In this document: in pieces, positions 8,454 to 17,351 of the stretch
Layout of the letters: every line of letters starts with the position of its first letter
How positions within the stretch are numbered: the first letter of the stretch is position 1
Source of the DNA: Amycolatopsis tucumanensis
GTDB taxonomy: Bacteria; Actinomycetota; Actinomycetes; Mycobacteriales; Pseudonocardiaceae
Direction: 5' to 3'
Assembly: GCF_021654135.1 (NCBI RefSeq)
Contig: NZ_JAKGSD010000033.1
Coordinates: 5,924-69,923, forward strand
DNA: 64,000 bases
Made by a program: the position numbers and the translations under genes
Notes under the pieces: generated by a model
What the model saw: the letters and a program-made list of their open reading frames with translations, nothing else
What the model was told of the DNA's origin: nothing
Database searches by the model: none

Positions 8454-9898
8454 GGCGTCCACCACCCTTCGCGCCGCTCGAACAGGTCCGGGTCGTAGCC
8501 GGCCTCGACGAGCAGGCCGACGGTGTCGGTGCGCAGCGGCGCGCCCGGTACGGCGCGCAGGTCCGGGCCGGGGCGCCAGACCTCGTTGCTGATGATCTGT
8601 GCGCCGTCGGCGCCGACGACTTCCCGGATCGAGGACACCACGCGCTTGCTCGGGTCGTCGCGGGGCTTTTCCAGGTGCACCACGAAGTGCAGCGCCGCGG
8701 CGACGAGCAGGTTGGTCGCTTCCATCGGCAACCGCTCGGGGCCTTGCACGGCGTAGGCAGCCAGCTTGGTGAACGCACCCTGACTGCTGGAGGAGTGCAG
8801 GGTGCCCATGCTGCCGTCGTTGCCCATGGACATCGCGTTGGTCAGCGGGATGACCTCCGGGCCGCGAACCTCGCCGACGATGACCCGGTCCGGGCTCATC
8901 CGAAGGGACTGCCACACCAGGTCCGACAGCGAGATCTCGCCCTGCCCTTCGATGTTCGGTTCGCGGGCCTGCAGCGCCACCACATCCGGGTGCGCCTCGG
9001 CGTCCTCGCCGAGGCCGAGCTCGAAGACGTCCTCGATGGTGATCAGCCGCTCCCACGACGGGATGGCCGAGGCCAGGCCGCGCAGCAGGGTGGTCTTGCC
9101 GATCGCCGTGCCGCCGGTGACCAGGACGTTGCGCTTGGCCCGCACCAGGGCCTTCAGGAAGCTCTCCAGCGCGACGTCGATGGTGCCGTTCTCGCGCAGC
9201 TCGGCCAGCGTGACCTTGGCGAACCGGTGCCGGCGGATCGACACCGACGGGCGCGCGGTGACCGCCATGACCGCCGAGACACGCTCGCCACCGGGCAGCT
9301 GGAAGTTCACGATCGGGCTGCCGCGGTCGAAGCGGCGCTCCTCCACCCCGGAGCGGGTCGCCAGGTCGCGGATGAGGTCGATCAGCTCGGTGTCCGAGCC
9401 GACCACCGGGGGCAACCGCTTGCGGCGGCCGTCGGCGTACTTGACGAAGACACGGTCGCCGTTGATGTTGATGTTCTCGATGTCGGTGTCGGCCAGCAGC
9501 GGTTCCAGACCGGCCAGGCCGAAGACCTCGTCGAGGACCTGGCGGATCAGGCGCTGCTCGACCTCGGGCGCCACGAGCATCCCGCCGGTGGCGGAGTTGC
9601 GCAGCTCGGCTTGGGCGTGCGCCTCGGCCGCGTCGGTCAGGATCGCCTCGGCCAGCCGGCGGCGTGCTGGGGCGTCCATCGGCGGGCGGCCGGCAGTCTC
9701 ATCAGCCCGGATGCGCCTGCTGAGTTGGGTGGACAACTCCTCGCGCAGGTGCTGCCGCAGCCGTTCCACCGCGGCGGCTTCCCCGGCGGGCCGGTGTGGC
9801 AGATCCGCCGGTCCAGGCGTGTGCTGGGCAGCCAGGTTCGGGCCGGCGCCGTTGGTCGACGCCGCCAGGCGCGGATCACCGACGTCAGGCCGCGTCAT
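8450..9898 (-). CDS. tadA: TadA/CpaF secretion ATPase of the Tad pilus
   Basis: 482 aa, usual length for the family. It powers Flp pilus assembly as a hexameric GspE/VirB11-type ATPase. The Walker A loop is GGTAIGKTT, the Asp box ITIEDVFEL and Walker B RVIVGEVRGPE, with a His box in MGTLHSSSS. The loop has AI where most family members have GS (GGTGSGKTT); the lysine and threonines that bind ATP are kept. The gene overlaps both neighbours by 4 bases. Confidence 0.93.
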   Translation of the reverse strand: MTRPDVGDPRLAASTNGAGPNLAAQHTPGPADLPHRPAGEAAAVERLRQHLREELSTQLSRRIRADETAGRPPMDAPARRRLAEAILTDAAEAHAQAELRNSATGGMLVAPEVEQRLIRQVLDEVFGLAGLEPLLADTDIENININGDRVFVKYADGRRKRLPPVVGSDTELIDLIRDLATRSGVEERRFDRGSPIVNFQLPGGERVSAVMAVTARPSVSIRRHRFAKVTLAELRENGTIDVALESFLKALVRAKRNVLVTGGTAIGKTTLLRGLASAIPSWERLITIEDVFELGLGEDAEAHPDVVALQAREPNIEGQGEISLSDLVWQSLRMSPDRVIVGEVRGPEVIPLTNAMSMGNDGSMGTLHSSSSQGAFTKLAAYAVQGPERLPMEATNLLVAAALHFVVHLEKPRDDPSKRVVSSIREVVGADGAQIISNEVWRPGPDLRAVPGAPLRTDTVGLLVEAGYDPDLFERREGWWTP

Positions 9899-10734
9899 GG
9901 CGTCGCCCCGTTACGGGTTTGCGGCCCGAGCGGTTGCAGCGCCGCACCCGAGACCGGCTCACCCGGAACTGCCAGCCGCAGGTGCGGGGCACGGGCGCCG
10001 TTGCCGGTCGGCTGGTGCCCGTGCGCATAAAGGTTGAGCGCGATCCTGGCGGCAGCCCGCCCCAGCGCGGACTTGTCGGGCCCACGTCGGCCGGTGCCCT
10101 GGCCACCGAGCACCGCGGCGCCCTTGTCGTCGCGCGGCACGCGACCCATCACCGGGATGCGCAGCGCCTGGGAGACCTCCGCGGTCGGGTAGCCGTCGCC
10201 GACCAGGACGAAGCACGGGCGTCGTGACCACTGTTGGGCGGCCTGCAGCTTGAGCGCGACGTGCGCGAGCTCGTCGTCATGTGGGCGGGCGACCAGCAGC
10301 ATCGCGTCCGCGCTGCGGATGATCGGGAAAGCGGGTGAGTCCGGATCGACCCGGCCGCAGTCGGCGATGACCGTGGTCTCCGGCTGGTCTGTGGCCCGAC
10401 GCAGCGGCGAGGACGGGCCCGAGGCCAGCACCGTCAGGGCGGCGCGAGCTTGTTCGGCACCGACCGGGCCGAGCACCACCCGCAGGCCACCGGGGAGACG
10501 CTGCGTGTGCTGGACGAGCAGATTCGGATCGGCACCGCTGCGGCCTCGTGCCGCCGCGGCCAAGCTGACCAGACCCGGTGTGTCGGGCAACCGGAAGCGG
10601 GCCATCAGGTCACCGCCGGCAGGGTCGACCTCGACCACGATCGGGTTCTCCTGGCCCGGCCAACGGGCCCCGAGCGCGGTCGCCAGGGTGGTCACACCCG
10701 GCGACCCTTTCAGCGAGCAGACGGCGATGAGCAT
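9895..10734 (-). CDS. CpaE/TadZ-like ParA-family localisation ATPase
   Basis: 279 aa. It begins MLIAVCSLKGSPGVTTLATA, a deviant Walker A (KGSPGVTT, lysine at the start as in MinD/ParA), with a Walker B-like VVEVDPAGGD and VIADCGRV. TadZ/CpaE proteins place the Tad apparatus at the cell pole (family knowledge). Start 10734 is chosen because GGGAGGAGG lies just upstream and the codon overlaps the stop of the previous gene (TGATG). Confidence 0.82.
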   Translation of the reverse strand: MLIAVCSLKGSPGVTTLATALGARWPGQENPIVVEVDPAGGDLMARFRLPDTPGLVSLAAAARGRSGADPNLLVQHTQRLPGGLRVVLGPVGAEQARAALTVLASGPSSPLRRATDQPETTVIADCGRVDPDSPAFPIIRSADAMLLVARPHDDELAHVALKLQAAQQWSRRPCFVLVGDGYPTAEVSQALRIPVMGRVPRDDKGAAVLGGQGTGRRGPDKSALGRAAARIALNLYAHGHQPTGNGARAPHLRLAVPGEPVSGAALQPLGPQTRNGATP

Positions 10735-11450
10735 CAGCGGCCTCCTCCCGCGATCGCGACCAGACTGAGTTGCCCCGCCGGAGCCGAGGCCAATGCGCGA
10801 GCGTCCGATTCGGACAGTTGCAGCGACACCACCGTGGTCTGCTCGGTCTCGCGCGTGGCAATGCTCGTCACCACCGCGGTCCACGACGACGTCTGCCCGG
10901 AACCGGTCGACGTTCCGGTCGTTGTGCCCTGCCCTGGAGTCGTGAGCACCGCGACGGTGGTACCCGGCGACAGGTCGGGCGGGAACTGTCCCGGCTTCAG
11001 CCCCACCGCAGCGATTGCCTTGCCCTGCAACGGAATCTGCGGTGCGCCGAGCACCGAACGGGTCACCAGCGAGCCAGCGGGCAGGCTGAACGCAACCGGC
11101 TGACCCACCACTGTGGACGCAGCCGATGCGGGCATCACGTCCATGCCGGAGTCCGCGGCCATGCTAACCTGCTTGAGATCCTGCGCCGTCAGAACTTGGC
11201 CCACGGCAACAGGACGGGCCAGTGCGAGCACACTTTCCCGGTCACCCAGCTGTATTCCGGCGAACACACCGCCGGCCGCGCACACCAGGACCAGCAGAAC
11301 ACCGAGCAACAGGTAGGGCACGCTGCGTCGCCGGCCGCTGCCGCTCAAACGCGAAGGAGTCTTGCCGTCACGACCGGCCCACGCGTTCGGCGACGCCGGT
11401 TTCTGCGCCGTCGTGTCCGTGCTGGTCGAACCTGCGGTAGTGGTCACCAC
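10734..11450 (-). CDS. RcpC/CpaB-like SAF-domain pilus protein
   Basis: 238 aa. A basic, Ser/Thr-rich N-terminus is followed by one membrane helix (VPYLLLGVLLVLVCAAGGVFAG). A SAF domain follows (RPVAVGQVLTAQDLKQV ... FSLPAGSLVTRSVLG), then a C-terminal beta domain. CpaB/RcpC proteins are periplasmic or envelope components of Tad systems. In an actinomycete without an outer membrane its partner must differ from the secretin of Gram-negatives. Confidence 0.8.
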   Translation of the reverse strand: MVTTTAGSTSTDTTAQKPASPNAWAGRDGKTPSRLSGSGRRRSVPYLLLGVLLVLVCAAGGVFAGIQLGDRESVLALARPVAVGQVLTAQDLKQVSMAADSGMDVMPASAASTVVGQPVAFSLPAGSLVTRSVLGAPQIPLQGKAIAAVGLKPGQFPPDLSPGTTVAVLTTPGQGTTTGTSTGSGQTSSWTAVVTSIATRETEQTTVVSLQLSESDARALASAPAGQLSLVAIAGGGR

Positions 11451-11536
11451 CGACCTCCTTCAGGCATGACGCCATCGCGACGCGTCGACTCGGGTGTTCG
11501 ACGTGCCTTGTTCGCAACAGGGTGTTTCGTTGTGCA

Positions 11537-11559
11537 CGCCCGCCCTCATGAGGCGGGAG
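11537..11559. terminator. weak hairpin between pilus genes
   Basis: CCCGCC at 11539-11544 pairs with GGCGGG at 11552-11557 in the 116-base gap between the secreted-protein gene and the rcpC-like gene. No T-run follows on the minus strand, so at most it would attenuate transcription. Confidence 0.3.
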
Positions 11560-11566
11560 GCTTCGC

Positions 11567-12610
11567 TCAGCCGGTCGCGATTCCCTGGCTCTCCGCCACG
11601 CGGAACGCCACCGAGGCCGAGGTCGTCATGTTCGGGAACGTGCCGCCCTGGCCCGCGCCCGACCACGTCACGGTCCAATTCACCGTGGCGGTCACCGGGA
11701 ACGCGTCCGCGCGCTGCCCGGCTGAAGACGTCTTGTAGGTGTAGCCGCAATCCGGCGAGGCGCTCTTCGGATCACCACCGGCAGGGAACGGCGAGCCAGG
11801 GCCGGTACAGGTCACCGAGCCGCCATCACCCATCGACCACGTCACCGAGGTCGGCCTCGCGACCGCAGTCACCGACACGCCCGGCACCGACGCGGTGGCC
11901 GAAACGTCACCCCAACTGCTGCGGTCCAGCCACAACCACGTCGGCAGGCTGACCAACTGGTCGCCAGCCGGGTTCGCCTTGATCTTCGGAGTAGGAAGCC
12001 GCAGCTGGTTCCGCGCCTGCGCCGCGAGCTCAGCCGGCGACGGCAACGGCACCGGGCCGGGCTGGCCGTCCGTGATCCACACCGGCGGCCGGTACAGCGC
12101 ATCCGCGAAGCCGGGCCCGGTGCACTTGTAGACGTACCAAGCGCCGGACGGCGGTTGGGCCTGCGCGAACCGCGGCTGCGCGACCGCGAACTGCGCGGTG
12201 GCCGGCGCGCTCTGCGGCCGGTACACCGCGGGCACCGCGGTGACCGCACCCGACTTGGGCGGCACGTGGAAGGCCGCCGGCTGCGCGCCTCCCGGTGGCG
12301 GGCCCTGATAGTCACTGCGTTCATAGCCGCACTGGGCCAGATTGTTGTTGCCGCCGATGATCGTGTCGCCGTTGGCGTTGGCCTGCCCCGTGCCGGGATT
12401 GGTCTGGCCAGGGTTGCTGGGCTTGCCGTTTCCGTTGCCCTGGTTTCCGGTTCCAGGCCGAGGGTTCTTGCCTGCGCCGAGCTCGCAACCAGGGTTGGGG
12501 TACTGGCTGCAGTCGGTGAATCCCCAGCCGCCGTCCGCGAACGCGGGTACCGCGGTCGCCACGAGCACGGCCGCAGACAGGCCGGCAACGACTCCTAAAC
12601 GTTTCAACAC
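11567..12610 (-). CDS. secreted protein of the Tad locus with PKD-like beta domain
   Basis: About 347 aa from GTG 12610. A signal peptide (LKRLGVVAGLSAAVLVATAVPAFA) is followed by a low-complexity Gly/Asn/Pro region with cysteines. The C-terminal part has VTWSMGDGGSVTCTG ... CGYTYKTSS, resembling PKD-type surface domains with a disulfide. Secreted proteins of this sort accompany actinobacterial Tad loci and may be pilus tip or wall-anchoring components; that role is inference. The start overlaps the end of the lipoprotein gene by 7 bases. Confidence 0.65.
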   Translation of the reverse strand: MLKRLGVVAGLSAAVLVATAVPAFADGGWGFTDCSQYPNPGCELGAGKNPRPGTGNQGNGNGKPSNPGQTNPGTGQANANGDTIIGGNNNLAQCGYERSDYQGPPPGGAQPAAFHVPPKSGAVTAVPAVYRPQSAPATAQFAVAQPRFAQAQPPSGAWYVYKCTGPGFADALYRPPVWITDGQPGPVPLPSPAELAAQARNQLRLPTPKIKANPAGDQLVSLPTWLWLDRSSWGDVSATASVPGVSVTAVARPTSVTWSMGDGGSVTCTGPGSPFPAGGDPKSASPDCGYTYKTSSAGQRADAFPVTATVNWTVTWSGAGQGGTFPNMTTSASVAFRVAESQGIATG

Positions 12611-13194
12611 GAGCCCACCGCCTCTACTGCGAAGCGGGTGACCCTCCACGTGCCGTCCTGCTGCTTCTTGACTTCCGCGGTGATCGAGCGTCGCCCGCCC
12701 GGTGTGTCGTTGACCAACTGGCCGTTCTTGTACTTCAGCCAGCCGCTGTCATCTCCGCAGTCCGAGATCATGACCGTGGTCGGGTTGTCCGGCGGATCCA
12801 CCTTGGACACCTGGGGGTTCGTCTTCGGCTCGCCCTTCGTCACGACACCGTTGAGATGGTCCGTGTACAGGCTGCGGTTGATCACCCCGAGCGCGTCGCC
12901 GGTCGCGTACTTCGCGAGCTCAGGCGACTGCCAGTCGGCGGTTTCACCGGCCTTGGCCATCTGCCGCCACATGCCCGTGTAGGCAGCCGTCGCCTGCTGA
13001 CGTGCCGTGTCCGCCGGAGAAGCCGACGACGGCGGAGCGCTGGTCGTCGATGGCGGCGTTGCCGCCCCAGTCGTGCCCCCAGGCGTCGAAGACGAGTTCG
13101 AACTACAGGCCGCGAACGTCAGCGCCGCGAGTCCAACTACTGCCAGTCCCACCCTGCGCCGGCCGTTGCGGCCGTGTACGTTGCCCCCGACCAC
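12604..13194 (-). CDS. lipoprotein of the Tad pilus locus
   Basis: About 196 aa. A basic N-terminus and hydrophobic core end in the lipobox LTFAAC, so it should be lipid-anchored outside the membrane. A Ser/Thr/Pro linker precedes a domain of about 140 residues resembling NTF2-like/low-molecular-weight antigen folds (TAAYTGMWRQMAKAGET ... DGTWRVTRFAVEAVGSC). GTG 13194 is preferred over GTG 13200 because GAGGGG lies 6 bases before it. It is the first gene of the minus-strand pilus locus, and the AT-richer 13,200-13,390 stretch probably holds the promoter. Confidence 0.65.
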   Translation of the reverse strand: MVGGNVHGRNGRRRVGLAVVGLAALTFAACSSNSSSTPGGTTGAATPPSTTSAPPSSASPADTARQQATAAYTGMWRQMAKAGETADWQSPELAKYATGDALGVINRSLYTDHLNGVVTKGEPKTNPQVSKVDPPDNPTTVMISDCGDDSGWLKYKNGQLVNDTPGGRRSITAEVKKQQDGTWRVTRFAVEAVGSC

Positions 13195-13477
13195 GTGCAC
13201 CCCCTCGGATCTGCGAAAATTCCTTTCGATCTAGTGTGGTACTCCTCACGTCTACCTGGCGCCCCCTAGGAGACCGCAATGTCCCTATGAAGGGACACAA
13301 GTGTCGGAACAGCAAAAACAGGGCAAAATTCACCCGAATGGGCTAATGACAGCGTGTCCAAATGGCGCTGAGTAGTAGGTTCGCTACACCGGAAGGCCGT
13401 AATCAGGGGGCTACAGGGGGTAGATCGTTGGCAAACTCCGTCACTCGTGCGAACCGGCGAGCGGCACGAGATCCACG

Positions 13478-14122
13478 GTGACGCCGGTCAGCATCGCCGG
13501 CTGGGGCCTGGTCGGGCTCGCACTTGCCAGCGTCCTGCGTATGGCCGTCCAACGGAGCTCGATCCTCCCAGCGAAGGGCGAGCGGCTGGCGCCACCAACC
13601 CTGCTGGAAGTGGTCACCGCCGCCCTGTTCTCGGTCCTCGCCTGGCGCATCGGCGCGGAACCTGACCTGTTCGCCTACTCCTGGCTTGCCGCTGCCGGTG
13701 TTCTGCTCGCCGCGGTGGACTGGAACTCCCGCACGCTGCCCACCAAGCTGATCTGGCCCAGCGGAATCATCCTGGCCGCGCTGTTCAGCCTGGCCGCCGT
13801 CCTCAACCGCGACGCGTACCCGCTCATCCGCTCCGCGGCCGGCATGCTCGCGCTCCTCGCGTTCTACGGAGCGCTCTATTTCCTTCAGCCTGGCCAACTC
13901 GGCGGAGGAGACCTCCGGCTCGGTGCCCTTCTGGGCCTTGCCCTCGGGTGGGCTGGCTGGTCGACGGTTCTGGGCGGCACGCTGTTCGGATGGTTCAGCG
14001 CTGCCGTCGCTCTGCTCGTGCTGCGTATCGCTCGGCGATCGGAGCCTGGCCGTGACGTGCCGCTAGGTCCGTTCCTGATCATCGGTGCCTTCGCCGCCTT
14101 GCTCATCCAACCGACGAATTGA
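13478..14122 (+). CDS. A24-family prepilin peptidase (TadV/CpaA-like)
   Basis: 214 aa, with about six membrane helices. The two catalytic aspartates of the A24 family appear in AAVDWNSRTLPTKLIWP and in the GGGDLRLGALLG motif (GxGD). It would cleave the Flp and TadE leader peptides from the locus it faces. It is divergent from the lipoprotein gene. GTG 13478 is the only clear start; a longer N-terminus is not available in frame. Confidence 0.85.
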   Translation: MTPVSIAGWGLVGLALASVLRMAVQRSSILPAKGERLAPPTLLEVVTAALFSVLAWRIGAEPDLFAYSWLAAAGVLLAAVDWNSRTLPTKLIWPSGIILAALFSLAAVLNRDAYPLIRSAAGMLALLAFYGALYFLQPGQLGGGDLRLGALLGLALGWAGWSTVLGGTLFGWFSAAVALLVLRIARRSEPGRDVPLGPFLIIGAFAALLIQPTN

Positions 14123-14188
14123 CGTCGTCCACGGTCGGTCTGTCGACCGCCTCTTGGCAACGCCTCTCCCGCGCTGGAGCCGGGCGTG

Positions 14189-14671
14189 TCACTCGGAATA
14201 GTCTGTGGCGCCTGTGGCGAGGGCATCGTGAGCACGGGCCAGTCGTTGCGCCATGTCGGGCCGCAGCATGGCCTTCGCCTCGGCAAGTTCGACGAACGCG
14301 AAGTCGCTGATCTCTGGATCGGAGATGCTGATGGTCTCCACCTGCGTGGCAGACAGCGTGCCTCCGTCGAAGATGAACACCAATTGGTCGTCCCACGGCC
14401 CGTGAGGTCCGATCCAGTCCAGAACGAGGACGCGGCCAGCGACCACGGTGAGCCCGAGTTCCTCGGTCAGCTCGCGCTCGCCTGCTGCCCTCGGCGGTTC
14501 ATTGCTTTCCGCCATACCGCCAGGCAGGTCCCAATTCTCCTTGTAGGTCGGATTTACCACCAGGATGCGTCCGGCTTCGTCACGGATCAGCAGGTCGGCG
14601 GCCACACGCTTGCGTGCCTGCTTGGCGTTCCCTTCCGCCAGGTAGGCGAAGCGTGCCTCGTCGTCGGTCAT
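14189..14671 (-). CDS. NUDIX hydrolase
   Basis: 160 aa. A complete Nudix box (GGMAESNEPPRAAGERELTEELGL) shows the RExxEExG metal-binding core. The substrate is unknown; the family hydrolyses nucleoside-diphosphate-linked compounds. ATG 14671 overlaps the stop of the XRE regulator gene as ATGA, so the two are probably co-translated, a recurring pairing in actinomycetes. Confidence 0.88.
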   Translation of the reverse strand: MTDDEARFAYLAEGNAKQARKRVAADLLIRDEAGRILVVNPTYKENWDLPGGMAESNEPPRAAGERELTEELGLTVVAGRVLVLDWIGPHGPWDDQLVFIFDGGTLSATQVETISISDPEISDFAFVELAEAKAMLRPDMAQRLARAHDALATGATDYSE

Positions 14672-15879
14672 ACCGGCCACGACGAGACCGCGCCGTTGTG
14701 TTCACCCGAGGTGGCGGATAGGCCGGCCAACGCGGCGAGAAACGACGAGACCTGCCTCGACCGCGGCGCGAGGCTGAGCACGCCGCCGAGGGCACGGAGC
14801 TGGTGGACAACCCTGGCTGAGCTCAATGAGACGGTCGTGCTGCAAGCTTCGTGGCCGATCGCCGCTGCCTCGTCAACCCGGCCCGCATGCACCAGAACGT
14901 TGGCCAGGGTGAGCTGGGCAAAGGTCCGGCTTCGGACCCGATCGCCTGACCGCAGTCGGATGACCTCGCGGGCACGGCGCTCGGCTTCATCGAGTTCCGC
15001 CAGTTGCAGGAAGCACAGCGCGGCTTCGCTTGCGAGTGACGCTTCGTCGAACGCGGCGATCCATTGGGCGGGTTGCTCCGCCGTCGCTTCGTCCAGGATG
15101 CTCTCGGCGTCCTCCAACGCCTTACTGCACCCGGCGCGGTCACCGATGAGGGCGAGACCACGGGCGCGCATTGTGTGCAGTCGGGCGACGAGACGCGAGG
15201 TGCCGTAGGCAGCTGTGGCTTGCCCGAGCCCTTCGACGGCGATGCGGACAGCGTCGTGGGGCTGCCGCAACTCGATGGCCAGATGCGCCATCGAGGCGCA
15301 GCTGTTCGCTGCCAGAGCCCGGTCGTCTCCTGCCATTGCCAACCGGAAAGCGCGATCGAAGTACCTTCGCGCGTTTGCGTCGTTCCCGCTGTCATGTGCC
15401 ATCCATCCGGCAATCTCGGTGACTGACGCGGCGGCTGCGAACAACCGAGGAACCGACACTCCGTGGGAGGGTGACATCAACTGCGGCCCGATCTGCTGCG
15501 TTAGGTAGTGCGCAACTGACGGATACAGTGCGCCCCCACCGATTCGGCGGTCGGCGATTTGCAGATCTTGAGCTGTCGTGAAGATGCTGTCGACGACTTC
15601 CGCGCCGTCGAGATCGCTCAACCGCGCCGCGTCTCCCGGAGCAACTGCCGAAGCGAGTGCGCGGTCCGGGGCGCTTCCACCCAGCATTGCGGCCAGGCTG
15701 GCAGGTGTCAGCTGAAGAGCCTTCGCCAGGGTAGGCCGCATCCACGGCTGAGGTGATTGGACGCCGCGCTCCCAGCGGGCAACCGTAGATCGGTCGACCC
15801 CCATCTCTTGTGCGAGCGTCTCCTGTGTGTATCCCAGGGCTTCGCGACGTTCCGCGAGGCTTTGTCGCCGCACAGCCAT
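14668..15879 (-). CDS. XRE-family regulator with TPR-like C-terminus
   Basis: 403 aa. The N-terminal helix-turn-helix (RREALGYTQETLAQEMGVDR ... STVARWERGVQSPQPW) is followed by alpha-helical repeats over the remaining 300 residues. This type regulates neighbouring genes and may bind a peptide or other ligand through the repeats. ATG 15879 has GGAGACGGT upstream; an upstream start at 15963 is open but lacks a ribosome site. A 21-base element at 15920-15940 is nearly identical to one upstream of the regulator at 30,720. It is coupled to the NUDIX gene. Confidence 0.85.
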   Translation of the reverse strand: MAVRRQSLAERREALGYTQETLAQEMGVDRSTVARWERGVQSPQPWMRPTLAKALQLTPASLAAMLGGSAPDRALASAVAPGDAARLSDLDGAEVVDSIFTTAQDLQIADRRIGGGALYPSVAHYLTQQIGPQLMSPSHGVSVPRLFAAAASVTEIAGWMAHDSGNDANARRYFDRAFRLAMAGDDRALAANSCASMAHLAIELRQPHDAVRIAVEGLGQATAAYGTSRLVARLHTMRARGLALIGDRAGCSKALEDAESILDEATAEQPAQWIAAFDEASLASEAALCFLQLAELDEAERRAREVIRLRSGDRVRSRTFAQLTLANVLVHAGRVDEAAAIGHEACSTTVSLSSARVVHQLRALGGVLSLAPRSRQVSSFLAALAGLSATSGEHNGAVSSWPV

Positions 15880-15919
15880 ACCGTCTCCGTCCGCACCGAT
15901 AGCCCCAGGATCGTCCCGC

Positions 15920-15940
15920 TGCCGTTTGCCCAGGTCAAGC
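15920..15940 (-). promoter_or_regulatory. conserved TTGACC element upstream of XRE regulator
   Basis: On the minus strand this reads CTTGACCTGGGCAAACGGCA and lies about 50 bases before the XRE start. It matches 18 of 21 positions of the element at 30826-30846 upstream of another XRE-TPR gene. TTGACC could be a -35 box. The block continues on the far side into a perfect 12-base palindrome AAGCCCGGGCTT, a candidate operator. Confidence 0.5.
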
Positions 15941-15954
15941 CCGGGCTTACCTAG

Positions 15955-16516
15955 CGAGGCCATTGCACCCTAGTCGATCTTCATTGCCCGCGGAGCACCG
16001 CGCGATGACCACTGGTCGACCACCCAAAAGGGGCGCCAACTATCACAGACCGCCCTGTGGTGTCTCGCATTTCTGCGGCCAGTACCCAGAGTATTGCGCG
16101 GTTTCACCCGTTCGGCACAACCACGCCCGATCGAGATTTCCGCAGGTCACGACACCTGCCGCCCCGTGCACGCCCCATCGCCGCCGCGCTCGCGCTCTGG
16201 TTCGTGTCGGGCGGCGGACGTTTAGCTGCATTGGCGGGTTCGCAGCGGTCCTACCAGCACCGTTGCTGTTAGAGCCCACCGTTCGCCCGGCTTCGCCGAG
16301 CGAACGACTAAACGCTCGACGCTATGGGAGTAGCAGAAGTTCGGGACATAAGTAAATCGGGACTCGCTGAGTATCGGAGTAGATGATGAAACTCTCCCAG
16401 CGATTCGCGGAGCTTTCGGTTCCGCGATGCCCACAAACAAAGCTCGCTGTGCCGCGTTTCCTCGTGCAGCCGGTGTGGGTACGGAGTTGGGCCACCGCAC
16501 GAGGCGGTGACGCACG
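15955..16516. other. intergenic stretch with one hairpin
   Basis: No gene is supported here. A hairpin with 10-base arms and one mismatch lies at 16281-16305 (GTTCGCCCGG, loop CTTCG, CCGAGCGAAC), with no T-run. From 16310 to 16400 the sequence is richer in A and T and may hold the promoter for the small genes that follow. Confidence 0.5.
16281..16305. terminator. stable hairpin, possible terminator
   Basis: The 10-base arms pair with one mismatch around a CTTCG loop. No T-tract follows on either strand, so termination is uncertain. Confidence 0.35.
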
Positions 16517-16888
16517 ATGAACGACCGCGGACCTTGGGCGGTGACGTGCCGCGATGTCGCCGGCCGCCCTCGGAGCCTGACGGTGCTCGTGCGCGGCTCG
16601 GAGGTCGTAGTGGTGGCGCCTGCGGGTGAGGCCGCCTCGCTCGACGCTGCCGAGGCCGAGCAGTTCCGCTCCGCCTTCACCAAGGCCAAGGAGGTGGCCG
16701 CCACCCCGGCCCCCGGTGGACTTGGCGCCTCCGAGGGAACCGGCACGGCGAGCACGGTGAAGCAGTACAGCGGCGGTCATCCCCCAGCCGTCGTGGGGCG
16801 CCCTGCTTCACCGCCATGTCGCGGCGGAATCACGACCCCGATACCTGGTTCCGCTGCGATCCCCGCCCTGCGAGGTGAGATTGCATGA
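16517..16888 (+). CDS. uncharacterised small protein, entry gene of the accessory region
   Basis: 123 aa. The first 60 residues (PWAVTCRDVAGRPRSLTVLV ... DAAEAEQFRSAFTKA) look like a compact beta-alpha domain of a kind seen repeatedly as a short hypothetical protein in actinomycetes. The rest is Pro/Gly-rich and may be disordered. Its stop overlaps the next start as ATGA, which supports translation. Function unknown. Confidence 0.55.
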   Translation: MNDRGPWAVTCRDVAGRPRSLTVLVRGSEVVVVAPAGEAASLDAAEAEQFRSAFTKAKEVAATPAPGGLGASEGTGTASTVKQYSGGHPPAVVGRPASPPCRGGITTPIPGSAAIPALRGEIA

Positions 16889-17136
16889 TCCCGCTGGCCC
16901 CGGTGATCACCGCGGTCGCCGCCGTGGTGTTGGTCAGTTGCCTGCTGTGCCGCGCCTTCCGGCAGCGCCGCCGTTCCGATGTGACTTCTACTGGCAGGCA
17001 CCGACTTGCCAAGTTGCCGCCCGTTGGAAGGCACTGGCGCGAACCGCACCAACATCCGTCGCCGGTACTCGTGCACGCGCTGAAGACCGTTGGCACACAC
17101 GGCCTGGGTTTCATTCGAGAAAGCGAAGCCGTATGA
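16885..17136 (+). CDS. small single-pass membrane protein
   Basis: 83 aa. One N-terminal membrane helix (LAPVITAVAAVVLVSCLLC) is followed by RAFRQRRR and a basic, His-rich cytoplasmic tail. The ATGA overlap with the previous gene indicates coupling. Function unknown. Confidence 0.5.
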   Translation: MIPLAPVITAVAAVVLVSCLLCRAFRQRRRSDVTSTGRHRLAKLPPVGRHWREPHQHPSPVLVHALKTVGTHGLGFIRESEAV

Positions 17137-17351
17137 GGTGGCCGACATCAAGGCGTCGCGTTCACTCGGCACTTCCCAGGCAGTTCCGAGCATTGCCTGA
17201 CGTTGCCTGACCTGAACTGCCTCGCGCCGCCTGTCGTCCAGCGCGATCTCGCGCGGTGTCACCACCGCCTCCTCGATCACGGCGGAGCTGGAGTTTTCCC
17301 GTTGAGGCGCTCTGGCTCCGCCGCACCATCCCTTGCATTAAGGAGCACACC

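Noticed and set aside
16777..17280. Minus-strand gene opposite the small membrane protein
   Set aside because: No ribosome site or domain; the plus-strand pair is supported by an ATGA overlap.
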